Shown here piece by piece: positions 1 to 6,321 of a stretch of 64,000 bases of DNA. Position 1 is the first letter of the stretch, and each line of letters starts with the position of its first letter. The translations under genes were made by a program, and so were the position numbers. The stretch is from JAGVSV01 sp040766135 (lineage in GTDB: Bacteria; Bacillota; Clostridia; Christensenellales; Aristaeellaceae), in contig JAXGRA010000001.1 in assembly GCA_040766135.1 (NCBI GenBank), positions 124,001 through 188,000 of the forward strand. Direction: 5' to 3'. The notes below the pieces were generated by a model. That model saw only the letters and a program-made list of their open reading frames with translations, searched no databases and was not told the DNA's origin.

Positions 1-63
1 GCCAATCAACACTACAGAAAAATCAAGGAAACAGGGGGCGTTTTGAAGGCTTTCAATTTATAA
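1..63 (+). CDS. possible 3' end of a gene entering from the left
   Basis: The frame beginning at base 1 stays open for 20 codons and stops with TAA at 61-63, and a strong hairpin terminator follows at 102-141. The residues ending in KETGGVLKAFNL give no recognisable family. The stretch is short and another frame is also open across it, so this is only a possible gene end. Confidence 0.2.
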   Translation, partial: ANQHYRKIKETGGVLKAFNL

Positions 64-101
64 TCGATTCTAATGATTTGTCTTATCAAAACAAACCAAT
101 A

Positions 102-141
102 ATCCGACCCCCATCTCCTATCAGGAAGATGGGGGTCGGAT
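102..141. terminator. strong bidirectional intrinsic terminator
   Basis: A 15-bp perfect stem (102-116 with 127-141) with a short loop is GC-rich in its middle. Read on the minus strand it lies just downstream of the tRNA-Leu gene and is followed by a T-rich stretch. On the plus strand it would also end transcription arriving from the left edge. Confidence 0.8.
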
Positions 142-150
142 GTTTATTTC

Positions 151-237
151 TGGTGCGGTCAAGAGGACTTGAACCTCCATGTCCTTGCGAACACTAGAAC
201 CTGAATCTAGCGCGTCTGCCAATTCCGCCATGACCGC
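151..237 (-). tRNA. tRNA-Leu (anticodon CAG)
   Basis: The minus strand folds as a class II tRNA of 87 nt with encoded CCA (151-153) and a 7-bp acceptor stem starting GCGGTCA. The anticodon arm is CTAGA-TTCAGGT-TCTAG, giving anticodon CAG. A long variable arm closes on a GCAA-type loop and the T-arm contains GGTTCAAGTCC. The long variable arm and anticodon identify leucine. It decodes CUG, the dominant leucine codon in this GC-rich genome. A promoter (254-282) and a terminator (102-141) flank it, so it appears to be a single-gene transcript. Confidence 0.95.
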
Positions 238-253
238 ACAAGGTGCGAAATGT

Positions 254-282
254 AAATTACCATAGTGGCGAAAGGGTGTCAA
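254..282 (-). promoter_or_regulatory. promoter of tRNA-Leu
   Basis: On the minus strand a perfect -35 TTGACA (277-282) is separated by 17 nt from a -10 TAATTT (254-259). It lies 17 nt upstream of the tRNA 5' end, as expected for a strong stable-RNA promoter. Confidence 0.75.
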
Positions 283-357
283 GTCTTTTTGAAAAATTTG
301 TAGGCAAATTTGTAGGCAGCCCCGTTATACATTTGTACAGCCTCTTTTGGATGCACG

Positions 358-366
358 TGGTATAAT
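358..366 (+). promoter_or_regulatory. extended -10 promoter of mnmG
   Basis: TGGTATAAT at 358-366 is a consensus extended -10 element with no good -35. The predicted transcript starts near 373, only about 18 nt before the GTG codon chosen for mnmG. This argues against the ATG at 376, which would be almost leaderless. Confidence 0.6.
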
Positions 367-390
367 CGCGCAGGAATGGGAGGAATGCAC

Positions 391-2172
391 GTGAACGATG
401 TGGTGGTGATTGGCGCAGGGCACGCGGGCTGCGAGGCCGCGCTGGCCTGCGCGCGGCTGGGGATGCGCACGCTGCTGTTGACGCTGGATATTGACGCCAT
501 CGCGCTGATGGCCTGCAACCCCTCTATTGGCGGGACGGGCAAGGGGCATCTGGTGCGTGAGGTGGACGCGCTGGGCGGGGAGATGGCGCTGGCCATTGAC
601 GATACCCTGCTGCAGGGGCGCATGCTCAACACCGCCAAGGGGCCTGCGGTGCATTCCCTGCGTGCGCAGGCCGACAAAAAGGCCTATCAGGCGCGCATGA
701 CGCGCGCGCTGTTTGCGCAGAAGGGGTTGTTCATCCTGCAGGGCGAAGCCGCACGCATCCTGACCCAGGGCGATGCCGTATGCGGCGTGATGACCGAGGC
801 CGGTGATACGCTGCCCTGCCACGCGGTGGTGCTGGCAGCCGGGGTGTTTTTGAACAGCCGCATCATCACCGGCGAGCATGTGCAATACACTGGCCCCAAC
901 GGGTTGTACAGCGCAAAACTGCTCACACAAAACCTGATAGACTTGGGCTTCTCGGTGCGCCGGTTTAAGACCGGCACGCCCGCGCGCGTGGACGGGCGCA
1001 GCATCGACTTTGACCAAACCATACCGCAGCCCGGCGACGAGCCCGTGGTGCCGTTTTCCTTTCTTACTGACCGCCGGCTAACAAATACGTCCATGTGCTA
1101 CCTGACCTGGACCAACGAAGAAACGCACGATATTATCCGGCGTAATTTGCACCGCTCGCCCATGTTTTCAGGGGCCATCAAGGGCACGGGGGCGCGGTAC
1201 TGCCCCTCCATTGAGGATAAGGTGCACCGCTTTGCCGACAAAGACCGGCACCAGATATTCTTGGAGCCTGAGGGTTTGAACCACCCGGAGTGGTATGTGC
1301 AGGGGCTGTCCTCCAGCCTGCCGCGTGATGTGCAGATCGCCTTATATCATACCGTGCCGGGGCTCAAGCGCGCGCATTTGACGCGCTTTGCCTATGCCAT
1401 TGAGTATGACTGTATCGACCCCACCGCGCTGCACCCTACGTTGGAGTCGCAGGCCGTCAAGGGATTGTTTTTGGCCGGGCAGATCAACGGCACCAGCGGC
1501 TACGAGGAAGCCGCCGCGCAGGGTGTGCTGGCCGGCCTCAACGCAACGCAATATGTGCGCGGACAGGACATGCTGCTGCTGACCCGGCAGGACAGCTACA
1601 TCGGCGTGATGACCGATGACCTGACGGGCAAGGGCACCGATGAACCCTACCGCATGATGACCAGCCGCGTGGAGCACCGCCTAAGCCTGCGGCAGGACAA
1701 CGCCGACCTGCGCCTGACGCAGCGCGCGCATCAAATTGGCCTGGCCACCGATGAACGCATGGCGCGCATGGAACAAAAGCAGCGTGATACACAGGCGCTG
1801 TTAGAATATTTGGCGGACAAGGGCCTGACCGCCCAATTAAAGCGGCCCGAGGTGTCGCTTTCGGATGTGCTGCCGGAGGACGCTGGCTTTTCAGCCGCCG
1901 CACGCGAGCAGGCTGCCATCCAGATTAAATACGAGGGCTACCTGCGCAAGGACGCACAGCACCTGAAGCAAGCGGCCGCCATGGAGCACCGCGCTCTGCC
2001 GCCCGATCTGCCGTATCATGATATTGATTCTCTGCGCATAGAAGCGCGCCAGAAACTGGCGCGCTTGAAGCCTGTATCCTTGGGGCAAGCCTCGCGCATC
2101 CCCGGGGTATCCCCGGCGGATATCGCGGTGCTGACTATCTTCCTGAAAAAACAGGATGCGATGAAAACTTAA
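391..2172 (+). CDS. mnmG: tRNA uridine-5-carboxymethylaminomethyl(34) modification enzyme MnmG
   Basis: MnmG (GidA) is the FAD-dependent partner of MnmE that installs the carboxymethylaminomethyl group on wobble U34 of tRNAs reading two-codon boxes. The N-terminus has the dinucleotide-binding motif GAGHAGCEAA, followed by SIGGTGKGHLVREVDALGG. Family blocks GTPARVDGRSIDF and the C-terminal helical domain are present. I chose GTG at 391 (593 aa) because GGGAGGA ends 6 nt upstream; ATG 376 and ATG 385 sit before or directly against that site. MnmE and rsmG, frequent neighbours, are not in the window. The gene ends tail-to-tail with the aminotransferase gene, overlapping by 4 nt. Confidence 0.95.
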   Translation: MNDVVVIGAGHAGCEAALACARLGMRTLLLTLDIDAIALMACNPSIGGTGKGHLVREVDALGGEMALAIDDTLLQGRMLNTAKGPAVHSLRAQADKKAYQARMTRALFAQKGLFILQGEAARILTQGDAVCGVMTEAGDTLPCHAVVLAAGVFLNSRIITGEHVQYTGPNGLYSAKLLTQNLIDLGFSVRRFKTGTPARVDGRSIDFDQTIPQPGDEPVVPFSFLTDRRLTNTSMCYLTWTNEETHDIIRRNLHRSPMFSGAIKGTGARYCPSIEDKVHRFADKDRHQIFLEPEGLNHPEWYVQGLSSSLPRDVQIALYHTVPGLKRAHLTRFAYAIEYDCIDPTALHPTLESQAVKGLFLAGQINGTSGYEEAAAQGVLAGLNATQYVRGQDMLLLTRQDSYIGVMTDDLTGKGTDEPYRMMTSRVEHRLSLRQDNADLRLTQRAHQIGLATDERMARMEQKQRDTQALLEYLADKGLTAQLKRPEVSLSDVLPEDAGFSAAAREQAAIQIKYEGYLRKDAQHLKQAAAMEHRALPPDLPYHDIDSLRIEARQKLARLKPVSLGQASRIPGVSPADIAVLTIFLKKQDAMKT

Positions 2173-3368
2173 GTCAGCTCTTTTACAAATTCCGCAATGC
2201 GGCGCATGGCCTCGCGGATGGTATCGTCCGCGATGGCATAGGATAGCCGCACACAGTTGGGCGCGCAGAACGGCGTGCCCGACACGACCGACACCAGCTT
2301 GTGCTCCAGCAGCAGCTCGGTAAAGTCCTCATCGTTGCGGATTTCCTGGCCTTGATAGCGTTTGCCTACCAGGCCCTGGATGTTCATCAGCACATAGAAC
2401 GCGCCCTGCGGCGGCGCGCAGGCAATGCCGGGGATGCCGCTGCTTAGCTCTAACATCAGGTCACGGCGGCGCTCAAACGCCAGGCGCATGTCTTCCACGC
2501 TGTCCTGCGGGCCCTGCAGCGCTTCCAGCGCGGCATACTGCGCGATGCTGTTAGGGTTGCCTGTGGCATGGCTTTGATAGGCGCCCATAGCGTTGATGAC
2601 ATCCTTGGGCCCCAGGGCATAGCCCAGCCGCCAGCCCGTCATGGCATATGCCTTGCTCCAGCCGGAGATGGTGATGGTACGCTCAAACACCTTATCGCCC
2701 AAGGTGGCGATGGGCACATGCCTGGCGCCGCTGAACACCAGCGTCTCATATATTTCATCGCTGATAATAAACAGATCATGCTGTACCGCCAGCTGCGCCA
2801 CTTCGCGCAGCAGGTTTTCGCCCCATACAGCGCCGGTGGGGTTGTTGGGGGTGTTGATCAAAATGGCCTTGGTGCGCGGCGTGATGGCATCCGAAAGCGC
2901 CTGCACGCTGGGCAAAAAGCCTTGTTGCGCGGTGGTCAGCACCATGGCGGGCACACCCCCGGCCATGCGGATCATTTCCGGGTAGCTCAGCCAGCAGGGC
3001 GCAGGCAAAATCACTTCGTCGCCGGGATCCAGTATGGCGATGAGCGCCTCCATCAGCACCTGCTTGGCGCCGGTGCCGATGATGACCTCATTGGGGCCAT
3101 AGGTCAGCCCGTACAGCCGGTTAACGTGCGCGCCCACGGCCTTGCGCAGCTCCGGGATGCCGTTGGCGGCGGTGTACTTGGTTTTGCCAGTGTCGATGGC
3201 CTGCTTGGCCGCGGCGCATATCGCAGCCGGTGTGGGAAAATCAGGCTCACCAGCGCCCATACCAATAATATCCAAACCCTGCGCGCGTTTTTCGTTGACG
3301 ATGGCATTCAGGCGCAGTGTGGCAGACGGTGTGATGTTGCGGCACACAGCCGAAATAGATCGAGACAT
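2169..3368 (-). CDS. pyridoxal phosphate-dependent aminotransferase, class I (aspartate aminotransferase type)
   Basis: This 399-aa fold-type I aminotransferase most resembles the AspB/aspartate aminotransferase group, which exchanges amino groups between aspartate or similar amino acids and 2-oxoglutarate in the cytoplasm. The Schiff-base lysine lies in SGWSKAYAMTGWRLGY, and NTPNNPTGAVW and the substrate-carboxylate arginine in PNCVRLSYA are present. The N-terminal GMGAGEPDFPTP motif is typical. Exact substrate specificity cannot be read from sequence. It has its own promoter (3417-3445), and AAGGAGG at 3379-3385 gives about 10-nt spacing to the ATG through a run of seven Ts. Confidence 0.9.
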   Translation of the reverse strand: MSRSISAVCRNITPSATLRLNAIVNEKRAQGLDIIGMGAGEPDFPTPAAICAAAKQAIDTGKTKYTAANGIPELRKAVGAHVNRLYGLTYGPNEVIIGTGAKQVLMEALIAILDPGDEVILPAPCWLSYPEMIRMAGGVPAMVLTTAQQGFLPSVQALSDAITPRTKAILINTPNNPTGAVWGENLLREVAQLAVQHDLFIISDEIYETLVFSGARHVPIATLGDKVFERTITISGWSKAYAMTGWRLGYALGPKDVINAMGAYQSHATGNPNSIAQYAALEALQGPQDSVEDMRLAFERRRDLMLELSSGIPGIACAPPQGAFYVLMNIQGLVGKRYQGQEIRNDEDFTELLLEHKLVSVVSGTPFCAPNCVRLSYAIADDTIREAMRRIAEFVKELT

Positions 3369-3416
3369 AAAAAAAGGCCCTCCTTGCTTCGCCCGTCTTG
3401 CATGGGCACGGGGCCT
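3369..3416 (-). terminator. terminator of scfB overlapping the aminotransferase leader
   Basis: On the minus strand AGGCCC (3416-3411) pairs with GGGCCT (3380-3375), enclosing an inner GCCC/GGGC pair, and is followed by seven Ts (3375-3369) that run directly into the ATG of the aminotransferase. It can end transcription arriving from scfB. Its 3' arm also carries the Shine-Dalgarno site of the next gene. A transcript from the local promoter would start inside the loop side and so lack most of the 5' arm. Confidence 0.6.
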
Positions 3417-3445
3417 ATTTTACATATTTTGTGATACTAACGCAA
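3417..3445 (-). promoter_or_regulatory. promoter of the aminotransferase gene
   Basis: Minus-strand -35 TTGCGT (3440-3445), 17-nt spacer, -10 TAAAAT (3417-3422). The predicted start point near 3410 falls inside the terminator hairpin described at 3369-3416. Confidence 0.6.
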
Positions 3446-3477
3446 GTTATTCTGAAAAATTTGCAGGAATTTCACAC

Positions 3478-4854
3478 TCATCCTGCATTTTCTTTGTATT
3501 CATCCAGCGCGGCCTGCAGCATGATGGCGCACTCCATGCGTTTTTTAAAAATCTGGCAGCCGATGTCATATACACCTGTGACGCTGCCTGTGGCGTGCGC
3601 AGCGTTGGCTGCACACCCGCCGGAGCAAAAGTATTTGGCCCAGCACTGCTGACATTCTGTGTGGGAAAACACGTTGCAGCGCCCAAATTCCTGCTGCAGG
3701 GCGGTGTTGGTAATGCCTTCTGAAAGGCTGCCCAGCCTGTACTGCTGCTCGCCCACAAACTGGTGGCAGGGGTACAGATCGCCCCAGGGCGTGACGGCCA
3801 GGTATTCGGTGCCCGAGCCGCAACCAATAATGCGTTTGTGGATGCACGGCCCGTGCCCCAAATCGATCAGAAAATGATAGAAGTCAAACGGCCGCCCCTC
3901 GCGGTGGCGTTCTAACATAACCTGCGCCAGGCGCTCATACTGCTCAAACACCTGGGGCAAATCATCCTGCGTGATGGCGCTGGGGTTGTCCGGTGATGTA
4001 ACCACCGGCTCCATGCTCAACTGCGTAAAGCCCAAGTCGGCCATGTGCAGGATGTCATTTAGGAAATCCAGGTTATAATGTGTGAACGTGCCGCGCATGT
4101 AGTAGCCCTGGTGCCCGCGCCTGCGCACAAACTCCTGAAACTTGGGCACGATGGCCTCATAGCTGCCGCGCCCCTGATGATCCACACGGAAGCGGTCATG
4201 CACTTCTTTGCGGCCGTCTAAGCTGAGCACCACGTTGTGCATCTCACGGTTGCAGAAATCCATCACTTCATCATCCAGCAGCACGCCGTTGGTGGTCAGC
4301 GTAAAGCGGAACACCTTGTTGTGCTGCTTTTCCAGTTCGCGCCCGTAGGCCACCAAGCGCTTGACTATATCCCAGTTCATCAGCGGTTCGCCGCCGAAGA
4401 AATCTACCTCTAAGTTGCGCCGCGTGCCGGAATGCCTGACCAGAAAGTCCAGCGCATCGCGCCCCACCTCATACGGCATCAGCGCCTGTGCACCGGCATA
4501 CTTGCCCTGCCCTGCAAAGCAGTAGGAGCAGGCTAAGTTGCACACATGCGCCACATGCAGGCACAGCGCCTTGACCACTGTTGGAGCCGTGCGCTGGGGC
4601 AGGGCGGCCTGGTATACATCCGGCGCGTACAGCTTGCCCTGCGTGCGCAGGGTGTCAATGTCATTTAAGCATTCGGCGATGTCAGCCAGCGACACCTGCG
4701 GGTATTTTTCCTGCAAAAGGCGCGTGGCTTTTTTGCGGTCGCCGTCCTCATATAGGGCAATGGCATCCATGCCCTGCCGGTCGGTGACATGCACCGCGCA
4801 GGAGGCAGCATCCACTGTGATGTGATACCCATTAAGTGTATAACTATGGATCAA
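3478..4854 (-). CDS. scfB: thioether-forming SCIFF peptide radical SAM maturase
   Basis: This 458-aa radical SAM/SPASM enzyme cross-links cysteine thiols of the SCIFF precursor to alpha- or gamma-carbons of partner residues (ranthipeptide maturation). The N-terminal part is a RiPP-recognition-like domain. The radical SAM cluster motif is CNLACSYCFAGQGKY near residue 112, and the C-terminal SPASM cysteines include CQQCWAKYFCSGGC. The start is TTG at 4854 with AAAGGA 7 nt upstream. It lies directly downstream of scfA, separated from it by a terminator-like hairpin (4872-4898). The pair is near-universal in Clostridia, but the function of the mature peptide is not established. Confidence 0.93.
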   Translation of the reverse strand: MIHSYTLNGYHITVDAASCAVHVTDRQGMDAIALYEDGDRKKATRLLQEKYPQVSLADIAECLNDIDTLRTQGKLYAPDVYQAALPQRTAPTVVKALCLHVAHVCNLACSYCFAGQGKYAGAQALMPYEVGRDALDFLVRHSGTRRNLEVDFFGGEPLMNWDIVKRLVAYGRELEKQHNKVFRFTLTTNGVLLDDEVMDFCNREMHNVVLSLDGRKEVHDRFRVDHQGRGSYEAIVPKFQEFVRRRGHQGYYMRGTFTHYNLDFLNDILHMADLGFTQLSMEPVVTSPDNPSAITQDDLPQVFEQYERLAQVMLERHREGRPFDFYHFLIDLGHGPCIHKRIIGCGSGTEYLAVTPWGDLYPCHQFVGEQQYRLGSLSEGITNTALQQEFGRCNVFSHTECQQCWAKYFCSGGCAANAAHATGSVTGVYDIGCQIFKKRMECAIMLQAALDEYKENAG

Positions 4855-4871
4855 GGGATGTTCCTTTCGTT

Positions 4872-4898
4872 AAAAAGCCGCCTGCACAGGCAGGCGGC
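4872..4898 (-). terminator. attenuating terminator between scfA and scfB
   Basis: The minus strand forms an 8-bp perfect stem GCCGCCTG/CAGGCGGC with a 6-nt loop, followed by TTTTT. It lies in the 66-nt gap between the precursor gene and the maturase gene. It probably ends most transcripts after scfA, giving excess peptide over enzyme. Confidence 0.75.
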
Positions 4899-4920
4899 CG
4901 TACAAGACACACGGAGGGTT

Positions 4921-5073
4921 TTATTTATCCTCTTCGGCCTTTTTTTCGCAGGGCTGGTTCACTACGCCGCAGCTGGTTTTGCAGGCCGATTGGCAGGATG
5001 TCTGGCACTCGCCGCAGCCGCCGGTTGTCAGGCTGTCCACCATATCGCGGGACACAAGCGTTTTGATCTTCAT
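4921..5073 (-). CDS. scfA: SCIFF ranthipeptide precursor (six cysteines in forty-five residues)
   Basis: This 50-aa precursor begins MKIKTLVSRDMVD and contains the family hallmark CGECQTSCQSACKTSC. Its six cysteines are at residues 20, 23, 27, 31, 35 and 42. I chose the ATG at 5073 because GGAGG lies 8 nt upstream; longer readings of the same frame are not supported. The final segment is charged and lysine/glutamate-rich. It is the substrate of the downstream radical SAM enzyme. The promoter at 5107-5136 has a perfect -35, suggesting strong expression. Family membership is clear; the biological role of mature SCIFF is unknown. Confidence 0.95.
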   Translation of the reverse strand: MKIKTLVSRDMVDSLTTGGCGECQTSCQSACKTSCGVVNQPCEKKAEEDK

Positions 5074-5106
5074 GAGCATTTCCTCCTCACCGTACGTTTC
5101 ATGCAC

Positions 5107-5136
5107 ATAGTAGCCCACTGCCGCCCGCCCTGTCAA
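5107..5136 (-). promoter_or_regulatory. promoter of scfA-scfB
   Basis: Minus-strand -35 TTGACA (5131-5136), 18-nt GC-rich spacer, -10 TACTAT (5107-5112), about 34 nt upstream of the scfA start. It lies back-to-back with the sbcD promoter. Confidence 0.75.
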
Positions 5137-5150
5137 GCGCCGGGGCTGCG

Positions 5151-5159
5151 TGCTATACT
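5151..5159 (+). promoter_or_regulatory. extended -10 promoter of sbcDC
   Basis: TGCTATACT at 5151-5159 is an extended -10 element 38 nt upstream of sbcD. The -35 region would overlap the -35 of the divergent scfA promoter, so the two may compete. Confidence 0.55.
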
Positions 5160-5196
5160 GGCACAGAGGGTGCCTGTGTTTTAGGGGGGGAATGGT

Positions 5197-6321
5197 ATGC
5201 GCTTTTTGCACGTGGCGGATTTGCACATCGGCCGCCGGTTGAGCGGCTTTTCACTGGAGCAGGAGCAGCGCTATGCGCTGGAGCAAATATTGCTAATGGC
5301 CAGGGAGCAGGCCGATGCGGTGTTGATTGCCGGTGACCTGTACGATAAATCCCAGCCCTCGGGCGCGGCGGTGGAGATGGTCAGCTGGTTTCTGACCGAG
5401 CTGTCGCGGCTTGCAAAGCCTGTGTTTTTGATCAGCGGCAACCACGATAGCCCGCAGCAGGTGGCCTATTGCGCGGGGTTGTTGTCCGGCGCGCAGGTGC
5501 ATGTGGCGGGGGCCTTTGAGGGGCATGTGCCCTGCCATGTATTGACAGATGAGCATGGCCCCGTGCACGTGCATTTGCTGCCCTATCTGCGCCCGGTGCA
5601 GGTAAAGCAAGCCCTGCCCCAACAGGACATTACCACCTATGACGATGCCGTGCGCGCAGTGCTTTCGGGCATGCAGTTGGATCCCCAGGCCCGCCATGTG
5701 CTGGTCATGCACCAGTTTTTGGCAGGCGGCACGCGCAGTGATTCGGAGATGGTGCCCTTGGGCGGTGTGGATGCGGTGGATCCGCATTTGTTTGATGCGT
5801 TTGACTATGTGGCGCTGGGGCATCTGCACAGCCCGCAGCGCATGGCGGGCGGGAAAATGTGCTACAGCGGCTCGCCATACAAATATTCGCTGTCCGAGGA
5901 GCATCAGCGCAAGGCCGCGCTGCTGGTCACGCTGGGCCAAAAGGGCCAATTGCAGGTGGACGCGCTGCCGTTACAGCTCCTGCGCGATGTGCGCAGCGTG
6001 CGCGGCCCTTTGCAGCAGCTGCTGTTGGCACAGCGCAGCGATGATTATGTCTATGCCCAGCTGACCGACCCCATCATGCCGCTCGACCCGGGCGGCGCGC
6101 TGCTGTCCATCTACCCCAACTTAGTGGGCTACCGCATGGCGGAGTTGCAGGGCGGCACCGGAGAATTTTCGGGCACAGCGCTGGATGAAAGCAAGTCGCC
6201 GCTGGAACATTTTGTGGACTTTTATGTGGCGCAAAACGGCAGTGAGCCGGAGCCGGAGCATATGGCGATCATGCGCCGCATCATCGCCCAGGCACAGGAG
6301 GACGCGCATGAAACCGCTTGA
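5197..6321 (+). CDS. sbcD: exonuclease SbcD, DNA repair nuclease subunit
   Basis: This is the Mre11-type subunit (374 aa) of the SbcCD nuclease, which opens hairpins and processes blocked DNA ends. The calcineurin-like phosphoesterase motifs follow in order: ADLHIGRR, AGDLYD, SGNHDSPQQ, MHQFL and GHLHSPQ. These supply the two-metal active site. The start ATG has a GGGGGGG tract 6 nt upstream. The 3' end overlaps sbcC by 14 nt, the usual translationally coupled arrangement. Length is close to the family norm of about 370-400 aa. Confidence 0.95.
   Translation: MRFLHVADLHIGRRLSGFSLEQEQRYALEQILLMAREQADAVLIAGDLYDKSQPSGAAVEMVSWFLTELSRLAKPVFLISGNHDSPQQVAYCAGLLSGAQVHVAGAFEGHVPCHVLTDEHGPVHVHLLPYLRPVQVKQALPQQDITTYDDAVRAVLSGMQLDPQARHVLVMHQFLAGGTRSDSEMVPLGGVDAVDPHLFDAFDYVALGHLHSPQRMAGGKMCYSGSPYKYSLSEEHQRKAALLVTLGQKGQLQVDALPLQLLRDVRSVRGPLQQLLLAQRSDDYVYAQLTDPIMPLDPGGALLSIYPNLVGYRMAELQGGTGEFSGTALDESKSPLEHFVDFYVAQNGSEPEPEHMAIMRRIIAQAQEDAHETA

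Noticed and set aside
3..214. long open frame from base 3 across the terminator and tRNA
   Set aside because: It runs through a tRNA gene and a terminator and has no start or recognisable product.
376..390. ATG 376 and ATG 385 as mnmG start codons
   Set aside because: The ribosome site (378-384) overlaps or abuts both, and the promoter would leave ATG 376 almost leaderless. GTG 391 fits the family N-terminus.
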